Of a stretch of 64,000 bases of DNA, positions 54,081-64,000 are shown piece by piece. Origin of the DNA: Atrina japonica (Eukaryota > Mollusca > Bivalvia > Pterioida > Pinnidae); NCBI GenBank assembly GCA_030159075.1, contig BROG01000554.1:321001-385000 (forward strand). The letters are read 5' to 3'. The first letter of the stretch is position 1. Each line of letters opens with the position of its first letter. The translations under genes were made by a program, and so were the position numbers. The notes beneath the pieces were generated by a model that searched no databases, was not told where the DNA came from, and saw only the letters and a program-made list of their open reading frames with translations.

Positions 54081-56797
54081 CTATATCAAGATAGAATGAA
54101 GAGCTTCTGTAGTGGCTTGATCTAACTCAGTTACTTCCCTTTGTTCACCACTCTCTAGGTTTTCAATTACAATGTATCCAATGACATTTTCACTTTCGTT
54201 TTTGATTGGTATCGCCTGATCTTTTGTAAGTACCTCAATTTCTAAAACTTCTTCTTTTTCTAATGACTGTTTGATTTCTGCTTCAGGATAATTTACATTC
54301 CCATTTGACGAGGACTGGGGATCGTTTACACCCTCATTTGACGATGATTGGAGATATTTATCAATCTGTTTTCTATTTCTACAATTGTCTTCATTATCCT
54401 TTATTGCCATTTCCACCACAGTTTCAAATATTTTTAAATCCAGTCCTTTCCTCAAACAAGTTTCTTTGTGTTTTGAAGTTGATAAATGCCTTTTCATTTT
54501 CGAAGGAATAAAAAATTTTACATTACAGGCCGTACAAATCAGTTTTTTCTCACCAAAATGTGTCATCTTTCGGTGAGCATTTAATTGGCTGACAGTTGCA
54601 AACTTGGCATGACAAACATCGCATTCCTCATTCTTTTCTCCAGTATGTGTGGCAACATGTCTTTTGTGGCACTGACTGGTTGCAAACACTTTTGGACAGA
54701 ACTGACAGGAGTAGACTTTCAATTTTCTCACATTAATTTCATTTGGATGTTCAGACAACCAGTGCGTTTTTAGACCATCAAATGAACGAAACTGCCTAGG
54801 ACAATACTTACAAGAATGAAAGCGTGTTCTGTCATGTGACTTGATGTGGGCCCTTAGGCTTGGCACACTTTTAAAACTGCTTCCACAAATATCGCAGATA
54901 AATTCGTGATAATCTCTATGGGTATACACGTGACTAACCAGAGTACTCTTTGCACGAAATGTTTTGCCACATTTCTCACATGGATACGGTTTCTCGTCTG
55001 TGTGCATAATCTGATGATTTTTCAACTGGGCTTTTTTCTGGAACTGTTTTCCACAATGCTCACAGATGAATGTCGATTTGTGCTCTGTTGCATGTCTTGT
55101 TAAATGTAAGATGTACTCGCTTTCATTTGAACACATAATGGCACAAACTGGACACTTCATTTCTTCATCACTTGATTTACACGTATACCTTGAGTTCGGT
55201 TTGAGTTTTTGAAGAATGTCCGACATATGAGCCGCATTTATGTGTTCAACCAGTTTACTTTTAGATGTCAGTTCCTTTTCACAAAGCTTACATTTGATCC
55301 CTTGTGCTTTCGTGAGTTTCTTCCCTTTATATACACCATGTACACGTCTCAAGTGTTTATCAAGGTATTCCTTCTGACTAAACATAGTCCCACAAAGATG
55401 GCAGGCATGATTTTTAATACCACAATGAGTACTCCTGTGTCTTTTAAAACTAGATAAAGTAACAAGTGTATGTTTGCAGACATCACATTCATAGGAACAA
55501 TCGTGTTTCTTTAGGTGGGCATCAAAACCACTGGCTGTCCGTAGCTTTTTAAAACACAATGGGCATCGATGAATTTCTTTCTTTCTATTAACAGCACAAG
55601 TTATATGGTGTTCCTTCATTTTATCCTCGTCTGTTAGCACCAGCTTACACACAGGACAAAAATGTGACCTGTGTTTAAGAAGTAAATGACAAAAGTGATT
55701 AGGTTTGTACTTAAATTTCTCATTACAAATTTCACAGCTGTAGGGCATGTCGTCAATATGAGATTTCCTATGTATGTTTAATGTCCATGATGTTGGAAAC
55801 TGTTTCTGGCAAAATCTGCAGCTGAAATTTAATCTTTGGTGATTTTGCTCTTCTGGTTCATGGGTAGTTTCCATAGACTGTGTCAGTTTTTCAGAATCTT
55901 CGCATTTTTCAGGGACAGCAGGTGTTTCTCTTGTCTTTTCATTATCTAAATCATCCTGTTCTCCCTCCTCTGTGTTGTGGTCTACTCTGTCGGTCTCTTT
56001 GGCCAAACTGTGATGTGAATTTTCTAAATGAACCCTGAGCTGATCAATCAGATGAAATTCTTTGGAGCACTTGTTGCACCTGAAAATCTGTACAGTGTTT
56101 AAACCATCCTTTTCAGTCACAATGTGATCATGTTTGAACTTTAAATGTCTGTGTAATTGTGGTTTGCTACACAACATCTGACCACATATCTTACAGCCAA
56201 ATTTCCTTTTAACCATACACTGCTTGGTGTCAAGTTGTTTCATCTTTTTGGTAACAATTTCTTTCTCTTTATTTGTACAAATTGTATTGGTCATTTCTTC
56301 CTCAACAATTTTCTGTCCTAATACATTGTTTTGATTCAATCTCTTGTCATTTTGTACCTTATTTGATATTTCTTGTGGACTTGAGGAATTCTCTTTGATT
56401 TTTTCTCTTGACATTTCACCTAATTTTGTTGCCATTTCATTTGAAGATTTAATGGAAGACAGACAATTGTCATTATAACTTGATTCAATTTCAGGGTCTC
56501 CACAAGAGGCAATGGCATCTTCCTCCCCATCAGACATTTTTTCAACAACTTTCTCTGGTCTTATTTCTGTTATTTTAGATTTATCTTTTGATGCTGTGTT
56601 TCTCTTCTTGATTACATTGATTGACGTAAGTTTTTTGACTTTTGAATTTTTGCTATCCACATAATCTTCTATCCAAGATGGTTGTTTCCTCCGTCTACAT
56701 GACCTTTTGCTGACAAGTACATTCTCTGTGGGAACACTTTGACTTTCCTTCATACAATTACTTATTCTCTTATCTGTGTCAGAAGTATCCAGTATAC
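54081..56797 (-). CDS. Zinc-finger gene exon 3 (all fingers)
   Basis: Continuous 905-codon open frame from acceptor TTTTGAAG at 56798 to a stop at 54081-54083. The frame opens 14 codons before the first internal Met and is entered in phase 1 from exon 2. The tail contains a short internal repeat, SSSNEGVNDPQ then SSSNGNVN. Confidence 0.93.
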
Positions 56798-58889
56798 CTT
56801 CAAAATAAATGAAGGTTTTTTTTTAAAACACACAGTGGAACCTCACTAATAAAACAAGAAAACTGACTGACTCAAAGGGTCTGAGGTGGTCTCCTAAGTC
56901 TCTATACTTGTTTCATATCTACTAAGAAATTTTCAAGAGACTGAATATTTATTGTTTCAAATGTGAGGTCGCTAAAAAAGGCAATCTTCAGGTAAGGTTC
57001 CACTATAACCAGTGTTTTAAGTCAGTAGTTTCTAAATTATTGTATTTCAACTATAAGATCTATATAAACTCATACCTCTTAACATACACAGAGAATGAAT
57101 TGTCATTTTACAATAGATTGGCCTCAGTTCTGCATTACTTGAGAACTACAGAAGTCTAAATGTTTACTTTGTTTCTAAGGATACTGTTGTCTTGTTGTTT
57201 GAAAATTCTAGATAAATGTTTTTAAACTTGACAAATCTATTTACATGTTCTACAGAGATAATGCAAAATCACCCTACAAAAATAAACAAGAGGCCCAGGA
57301 GAAAGCCAAGGGGAGACTCAGAGATGAAAAATAACAACAACAGACAAGTAAACATACATGTATGCTTATCATTCAGGGAGATGACAAAATTGATGAAAAT
57401 TATTACCTAGATCTATTTCATTTCATGAAAATGACATGTAACTAACCTTTGCAAAATTCTAAAAACATCTGTGGTATTTTGTTGTTCTTCTTCAGGAACT
57501 CTTTTCCCAGGTACGATCCCATTTGACTGATGCTTAATTTCTCTCGACTAAATGTTATAATCAATGTTTCCACGTTGATACTCAGGTACCTTTCACACTG
57601 CAATATTTAGAAACTTAGTTGAGAATAATGAAATTAGGTATTTTAAAAACTTTAAAAACTTAGTGTTTTTTTATTTATTTATTTGCTATACTGTTGTGGT
57701 CTGCCCAAGATGTTAACCAGAGTCCAAAATATTGATTCTGAAATCTAGCAACGATGTGTGATAATGTTTGTTTATATGTACCTAGCAACATTAATTATGT
57801 AACGTCATAAAGATATAACGCTGTGTCATAATACGCATTGAAGAGGTTAAAGTCATCCTTTCAAATAAGGACGAAAATAGCCAAAATTAAACAGCAGCAA
57901 ATTTTTCCAGTTACCGTATACAATATTTTAATAATGTTTATAAACCATCAGTAGGTTTCGTTGGAACTCAACAGACAGGAAAAGAAATACAAGCTGTGTA
58001 CAAATTTAAAAAAAGATAAATAAATAAATAAAAAAAATACTTATAGATCTAGTTGACAAGTTCCGTTATGCTACATGTCTGTGCCAAAGTGGTTACAATG
58101 GCGGATCTTTAAATTACTTCAATATTTGTGATAGCCGTAGACATTTTAGTAAAACTTTATTTATGAAACACAATTTTAAGAGAATTTTATCAGCAATCTC
58201 TGAGCTTTTTATTTAAGCAATAATGAATTTAACTCGGAATTACGAGATATACTACTTCATTCTGGCATTTTGTACATGATCCGTGCATTTCACGACATCA
58301 CTGATTTACGATATGCGACCGAAAAAATAATAATTGTGCATTGATGTTTACAATTTGAACTTGCATAAATATGACAATTTAAAGGTTGAAAATAGTGTGA
58401 AATAAAATAATAAGATTTGTAGTTGTAAGTTTATTTATTTACATGAACATTTATGTGTAAATGATACTCAAGGGAGCTAACTATGATATGCCCACCACAT
58501 CAAATTCATTACAGTGACAAATTTGATATAATGTCATTCCTACGTGGGAACAAACATGGTCATTGTAAAGAGGGTTCACAGTGTATATATTGTATTATTT
58601 TATATTTTGTTTAATACCAATGAACCATATGGTTCATGGAATAAATGAATTGAAATTGAAATGTGTTGTTTCTCATAAAATGAGTTAATTTTTAAAATGC
58701 AAATTTTTTTAAACTTGATTGTAGTAGAAATCCTAATATGAAGAATATGATACATAAGCAATTTACTGGCACTGGGCCATATATATATATATATGACTTC
58801 ACTTTTACTGTATACAATATTGGGCCTTCAGAACCACATACCAGTTTTATTGCATCGCCAGGTAACAAGGTACAAATATCTGTTTCCAT
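54081..58889 (-). CDS. C2H2 zinc-finger protein, about 17 fingers, 3 exons (971 residues)
   Basis: Minus-strand exons: 58842-58889 (METDICTLLPGDAIKL), 57447-57597 (50 codons) and 54081-56797; introns are GT-AG with matching phases (0, then 1). The N-terminal 66 residues (for example LIITFSREKLSISQMGSYLG) match no domain I can name. A charged region follows, with a basic patch (KRSCRRRKQ). About 17 C2H2 motifs span roughly residues 266-845: two near the start separated by an acidic linker, then a run from YSCEIC through LICTACNVKF. Several fingers are spaced by HTGEK- or HTDEKP-type linkers, the usual sign of DNA binding. The fifth (HFCPVCKLVL) ends in C rather than H. The last 126 residues are acidic. 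Probably a nuclear transcriptional regulator; target unknown. Confidence 0.9.
56833..57005. mobile_element. MITE, GTGGAACCTC family
   Basis: CAGTGGAACCTCACTAATAA at the left and TCAGGTAAGGTTCCACTA at the right. It lies in the last intron of the zinc-finger gene. Confidence 0.75.
57447..57597 (-). CDS. Zinc-finger gene exon 2
   Basis: ATATTGCAG acceptor and GTTAGT donor. Fifty codons plus one base, open in one frame (CERYLSINVETLIITF and onward). Too short to stand alone but fits between exons 1 and 3 in phase. Confidence 0.75.
58842..58889 (-). CDS. Zinc-finger gene exon 1 with start codon
   Basis: ACACCATGG start context, 16 codons, then CTG followed by GTATGTGG donor. An acceptor-like ACTGTAG lies 8 nt upstream of the ATG, so the transcript probably has a further 5' non-coding exon. 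Confidence 0.7.
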
Positions 58890-58970
58890 GGTGTTGACTA
58901 CAGTTAATGTGCTGAAATTATTTCAAACTGAAAAAATAAAACAAAAAATTACTAAAGCAACACTACACAG

Positions 58971-59388
58971 CAGGGGTCGAATTTAGTCATTCTGTCTCAC
59001 TAGTCTGTTGGACTAGTTGGAAACCAAATTTACTACCACGGTAAGTCGTTTGACAAATTCAATAGCCCAAAAGTAGTACATTGAAATACAAAATTGTCAA
59101 ATTTCCCGAATCTGTACCAGAATTACCAAATTTACCTAATTATAGGAAGTTATCTATTTTTGTGTTTTTATATTTTCATGATTATCTTAGTTTGAGTACA
59201 GAAAACATTAAGGGGGTGATTAGGTATTTCTGTTGTTCAATTTACATATATAGTTCCATCAGTCAATGTTAATGTTTATACTGATTTTCTACTAGTTATC
59301 TTCGAACTAGCTGAAGCGCTACCTTGACTGGTCCAATGAAAAAGATACTAGTCTCGGAGTGGTGGACTATTGCTAATTTTGAACCCTG
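58971..59388. mobile_element. hAT-like non-autonomous element (CAGGGGTCGAA ends)
   Basis: Left CAGGGGTCGAATTTAG and right CTAATTTTGAACCCTG are inverted; CAGGG...TCGAA termini are typical of hAT elements. No 8-bp TSD visible, so superfamily is tentative. Confidence 0.65.
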
Positions 59389-59670
59389 CACTGTTGTTCT
59401 AATAAACTGTAGAAGTACTGTAGTTTCTGTCATCTTTCATGACTGATCAAATTACATTTAAAAATGTAGGTGGATGTGGGCGACCCGTTTCCATGGCATG
59501 GGTGAAAAATGTGCAGTTGCGGGCAGGTATTGTGATATTCCTGAAAATATCTGTGTTTTCAAAACTATATTTCTATGAAAATATTGTTTATAAATGGGAT
59601 GTATTAGTAATGACAAAAACCAAATCATATGTTTAATGCCTTGGTCCTTCAGTCCCATCTTATCAGTTAC

Positions 59671-59773
59671 AGTCAGCCAGGCATTTGTTATCATATTAGC
59701 ATCTGAGTGATTGCGGCTGCTAACATCATAATTGAAAGGTTTGTGATGAACCAATTCAATTAATTCTTCAGTC
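59671..59773 (-). CDS. Candidate MADF-domain exon
   Basis: After a GTGACTTTTAG acceptor the frame reads TEELIELVHHKPFNYDV, then NMITNAWL, matching the MADF (Adf-1-like DNA-binding) pattern L-I-x-x-V-x-x-x-P-x-x-Y-D ... W. It is open to a GTAACT donor after TGGCTGACT; the frame also continues (VTDKMGLK), which fits the family too, so the 3' boundary is uncertain. The rest of the domain (W-K-N-L-R) is not found nearby. It may belong to another minus-strand gene or be a pseudogene. Confidence 0.45.
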
Positions 59774-59931
59774 CTAAAAGTCACATTAACTTCACATGTA
59801 TTAGATATCTATATTCTAATACTGACTTTTAGATTGATTGGTATTTTGAAACGCATCAATGTTAATAAATGTAGTCAAAGAACTTATAAATAGGTTTAAC
59901 TTAAAAACAATGATTAAGGCACTACAATATA

Positions 59932-60098
59932 AAGTGAAACCTACCTTGAGAGACCCCTCCCCATCAGCCACTGAAATGTGATCTCCCAAATGGGGCTTTA
60001 TTCAAAGAATTATTTAGCCAAGTGGTTTTCAAAATGTGGTCACTAAAGACAGGTGGGTTTTTTTTGTGACAGTTGTCTTTAAAGACAGGTTCCACTGT
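59932..60098. mobile_element. MITE, GTGGAACCT family
   Basis: AAAGTGAAACCTACCTTGAG at the left and GACAGGTTCCACTGTAC at the right; interior has GTCTTTAAAGAC-type stretches. Confidence 0.65.
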
Positions 60099-60099
60099 A

Positions 60100-62395
60100 C
60101 CATTATACCAGTAAATAATAAACATTTGTTGACTGGCTGTGAGGTCAACATGTACATGTATAATGTTGAACCAGAGGACCAAACTGTTCCTTGAGGCCTT
60201 CGGCAACAATTTGATTTGAGGGTTCAACATAACACATGTTGACAGAAAACTCTTTCAACAAATGTTTTGTTATACTTTTATTTTTTGTTTTCTTTACTTT
60301 TCTATCTTTGATTTTTATGAATAGAATCATTCATAGGGATGTCACAATTGCTTAATAGCAGAAAATGACATTGCAACGTTGACCAATCAATATTTTTGTG
60401 AGGCAAACATCTGGAATTCTTGACTTTTTTCTTTATAGGAGAGTATAGTGAATAAAAAGTAGAGGTATATATAACAATGTCATATGTTTGTATCTATTGT
60501 TGTTCATAAAATTTAGACCCAAATGAATATGGAGAGATAAGAAAATAATATCATCAGTAAACAGCTGATGATTGAGGAAAATTACGAAAAAAAAGAATGA
60601 AAAATGTTTTGAAATTGTCAGAATAATGCTGAGATACTGTCTAAAGGACAGTCAATAGGTGTTTCATGGACAATCCGGACATTTGTTACGTTATCGGTTT
60701 TTCTTCTACAATATAATACTTCAGTCAGATGGTTATCACGATAACTGTCAGTATTTTATATTATTGACAACTTGTTGTGTTACCATGTATAAACTACATT
60801 ATTGATTTGTGGTTATTTTTGTCACTCAATTTGCTAGAAATTCATTTGTCAAGGAACTTTGTATTCACTGACTTTAGACTCTACCCCCAGCGATTAGGTT
60901 CGGGCCCACCTCACTCATCGCTTCCGTATGCATCGTGTAACAAAGATTATAGCCAATGAATTTCGAACAGATCTTGTTATATATGCGAAAATAGAACATT
61001 GTCACTTCATTTAATTGCATACTTTATGTTAAAATGGTATACTTACTTTAAATTAGCATGAAAGTTATGACTAGCCAACTACACACGGCTCATCTGCCAT
61101 GTCGAAATCAAGTTGGCCGTAGTGGGCGTGTGTAAAAGTAAAAACAATATCGGATTATTCCCGGAATATGCTATGTGATGTTATGAAGCATAAATCTTTT
61201 TGAAAATAAACCCCGGATTGTAAGTGTAATAGATATGTTTTGTCTGCGTCCACCCTTTTAAATCTTAAGGTTCTCAACTTCTGGTCCCAATGCTAAGTGC
61301 AGTGAGTTAAAACTTCACTCATTTATATAGCTTTGATTTCTATCTAAATTCTGTGCCAAAAGGTTAGCTATGCGTGTACTACCAATATACAGATAAAAAA
61401 TAAATGTAAGAATTTTTTTTATGACATAAAGGTAAATGTACATTATCTCCATTAGTGAAAGGTGCCTGTAAGTTGTCTCCCTTACATAATTTAAGATGTA
61501 CCCCATGGACATGTTGGAGAATCCCCTATTCACTTGAATTAAATGAATGAAGGACACTGACATTGTCATTCCTCTTTCATCAATACACATGCTACTAACA
61601 ATACAAGAATGGCGAAAAGCATAATGTTGTATAAAAAAAACAACAACTGTTAATAGATTATCCACATCTCACTTTAAAGACCAATATCATTTTCCATTGG
61701 AGTGGTCTTTGTACATTTGTTTGACTATAATGTGATTACTTACACATAATGGTTTAGGTGTACTTGTAGTCTGACAAGTACACCTTTCTTTGGTCATGGA
61801 AAATAAGAATCCTGCTAACTTAATGTATTCTCTATATATGTATAGCCAAATTACCTCCCTTAATGCACATCTTCATATCAAGGTCAAACTCTGTGCCAAC
61901 TTTGAAAGAAATCCATTCATTGGTGTACCAGGAGTTTTAATCACAGCATTCCCAAAACACTAGATAGCAATGCTAAATGTAAAGGTCTGTAACTTTTGAC
62001 ATGACTGACCCATGACCTTGAAAAATAGGAATCTTTATCACAAGGAACATGTATACTAACTTTGATGTTAACCCAAATGGTTCCCTTTGTATTGTGTTTG
62101 CATTATTCCCAATGTACAAACAGAAATTATAAGTGCAAAGGGCCATAACTCTTTACAAAATTTACCCATGACCTTGAAAAGGCCCCTATATCACACCATG
62201 AAGAACATGTGCACTAACTGATGGTGGCAAACAATCACAAAGCACTAAACGAAATGTCACTTTCAGCGTATCCAAGTTTATCTGTATTTGTTAACAATTT
62301 GATTCGTTATTTCCTAAATGTGTAGTATTTTCTTACATTCCTTTCAATGCCCAGCGTAACGAGATTTCACTGTAGATATTTAGATAGACATATCA
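60100..62395. other. No gene recognised
   Basis: AT-rich sequence with short open frames lacking domains. A low-complexity repeat with TGACCTTGAAA and AAGGGCCATAACTC blocks lies at about 61.85-62.2 kb. A minus-strand ATG with a short open stretch near 60.93 kb could not be linked in phase to the MADF exon. Confidence 0.4.
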
Positions 62396-62792
62396 GGACC
62401 CAGTCATGAAATTTACTCAGTACTCAAGCTCGACTAACTTTTCTTGATTTTCAGGAAGAAATCAGCAAAATTTATTCTGTAACTGGACATGTTTGCATAC
62501 TGATGACAAACAATTGTAAATAATGGTGAAAGTTATTGCTCATTTGAAGAAAACTTCAGATATATCAAAAATTTTGTTTGAGTACGTACTCAAATTTTGA
62601 TTACTCAACAAATTTATTCATTTTTTACAGGAATATCATAATTATGACACAAAAATTTATATGTGACTGATGTAAAATCATAACATGTTTTCTATTCACT
62701 CAAATTTGAAGTTTTATGAGCTATTCTGTAGTCAAAATAATAAAATAAAAGTTAAGCTTGAGTATTGAGTAAATTTGGTGACTTATGGCCCT
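62396..62792. mobile_element. Long-TIR MITE family B copy 3 (uninterrupted)
   Basis: Left GGACCCAGTCATGAAATTTA then CTCAGTACTCAAGCT; right AGCTTGAGTATTGAGTAAAT then TTGGTGACTTATGGCCC. TIR of about 35 bp with few mismatches; central palindrome GAGTACGTACTC. Confidence 0.85.
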
Positions 62793-62799
62793 GATCTTA

Positions 62800-63187
62800 T
62801 AAAGTCGAAGAGAATATAATGAAAAAATTTTATATTGCATTTTTGTGGAAGAAAAAAAGAAAACGAGACAAGTACACTTTTAATCAGGAATCAATTTAAT
62901 CAAGGAAAGACACAAACAAAACAGAAATCAACACACATATCAACATCTTAAAAAGATTACAATGTAAAGTAATCAATACCTTTGTTTGTTATTTGGTAAC
63001 ATGTTGATAACATATTTCTTGGAATAAAAGAGTGAGTTTACTGCCATAAATGTATGTTCAACTATAGGATCTTCTGGATTAAATATTATCTTTCGACTTT
63101 TTATACTAGAATATCAAAAAACATTCCTTTAAATTATAGTTTTACGAAATGCCAAAATCTTTATATCTCATCCTCTCTCTGAAAATG
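62800..63187. other. No gene recognised
   Basis: AT-rich, no supported feature. Confidence 0.4.
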
Positions 63188-63276
63188 TTAACTCATTAAC
63201 CCCTGAAATACAATGGACTCTTCAGTAAATCACTGGATTAGGCAAATCCAAATGTGTCTTTAGGGGTGAATGAGTT
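63188..63276. mobile_element. Mini-MITE (TTAACTCATTAACCCCTGAA)
   Basis: Near-palindromic 89-bp element: TTAACTCATTAACCCCTGAA to TTAGGGGTGAATGAGTTAA, with internal GGATTAGGCAAATCC. Second copy at 29756-29849. Confidence 0.85.
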
Positions 63277-63479
63277 AAGCATGGTAATATATATATATTT
63301 ATACATCTTCCTAACAAAAAATAAGGAAATCGAAACATCAAAACATGCCGATAAATGTAACCTAGAAACATAAATGCATGTGGTTGTGCAAGAGAAAAGA
63401 TAGGGAAAGGGCATTCAACAGTGTCCATTAAACTGAAATAAGAAAACACTGGGAGAGAGGTTAATCAATTTATAGTTGT

Positions 63480-63840
63480 CAGTTTCAATTGCTGTTATGA
63501 CAAAGACAAACTTTGCCTTTTGTGCCGATAATAAATGATTATCCTGACAAATATATAAACCATGTTTCATGTAATTATAATACCATACTGACAACTGACC
63601 TTTACCTACTATGAGACTGTTGCATTGTGACCATTGTATTTTGTCAAAAGAGTGACGTTATCATCCTTCAAATCTAAGAGCTATATCTATTTACTGTCAG
63701 GAAAAGACCAAGGGTCTTCTGCAAGTAAAATGGCAAACGTTCTAACAACATTAGCTTAGTTTCCAGCAGGGCTCAAACCTATGCTGGATAGAGGAAAGAA
63801 AACTATCATTTTGATCCCTTGTGCAATTGAGTTGAAGGAA
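63480..63840 (-). mobile_element. Possible decayed SINE S1
   Basis: The minus strand shows GCATAGGTTTGAGCCCTGCT then GGAAACTAAGCTAATGTT, comparable to the B box and body of S1 at 4180. The rest is too diverged. Confidence 0.35.
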
Positions 63841-64000
63841 CACATGTCTAGCATACAATTATTAAATGCTTTTCAAAAAAATATTTTTGACAATAAAACT
63901 CAAAAGAACAAAATTCACATTCCAACAAATGGCAATATAAACAAAAGCAGGCATATCTCTAAGCAGAATATATATAAAGCAATCTACAAAATGTATTCAT

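Noticed and set aside
60860..60960. Possible first exon of the MADF gene (minus strand, MHTEAMSEVGPNLIAG)
   Set aside because: The donor leaves phase 1 while the MADF exon needs phase 2, so the two cannot be joined.

Overview
This is an AT-rich, intron-rich, transposon-dense animal genomic window. The mix of bivalve-style tRNA-derived SINEs, Penelope-like retroelement debris, small TIR elements, Ty3/Gypsy remains and a secreted CAP-EGF-ShK gene points to a mollusc, most likely a bivalve. That assignment is inference; no species is named. All gene models are by-eye splice models with GT-AG introns and matching phases.

Layout. (1) 1.5-32.1 kb, plus strand: one complete 14-exon gene (365 codons plus stop) with a signal peptide, a furin-type site, a CAP domain, an EGF-like segment, a ShK domain, a Ser/Thr stalk and a hydrophobic C-terminal tail that looks like a GPI signal. 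Its introns hold microsatellites, a 0.9 kb minisatellite, a foldback element, SINEs, Penelope-like fragments and, on the opposite strand, an orphan SLC22-type transporter exon with one in-frame stop. (2) 32-41 kb: repeats only, including a full-length SINE with a 12 bp target-site duplication. (3) 41.2-46.15 kb, minus strand: a tandem duplication carrying two intact copies of an unrecognised three-exon gene of about 260 residues. A palindromic GATATCAC repeat element lies exactly between the copies. This is the best candidate for something undescribed. (4) 46-54 kb: degenerate mobile elements, including a Penelope-like upstream fragment and a decayed Ty3/Gypsy element with a tRNA-Pro-like primer-binding site. 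(5) 54.1-58.9 kb, minus strand: a three-exon gene for a 971-residue protein with about 17 C2H2 zinc fingers. (6) 58.9-64 kb: small TIR elements, a candidate MADF-domain exon and otherwise nothing recognised.

The three gene systems show no evident functional link. The CAP gene is an extracellular, probably membrane-tethered protein, the zinc-finger protein is presumably nuclear, and the tandem pair is of unknown function with a basic/Cys-rich tail suggestive of membrane anchoring.
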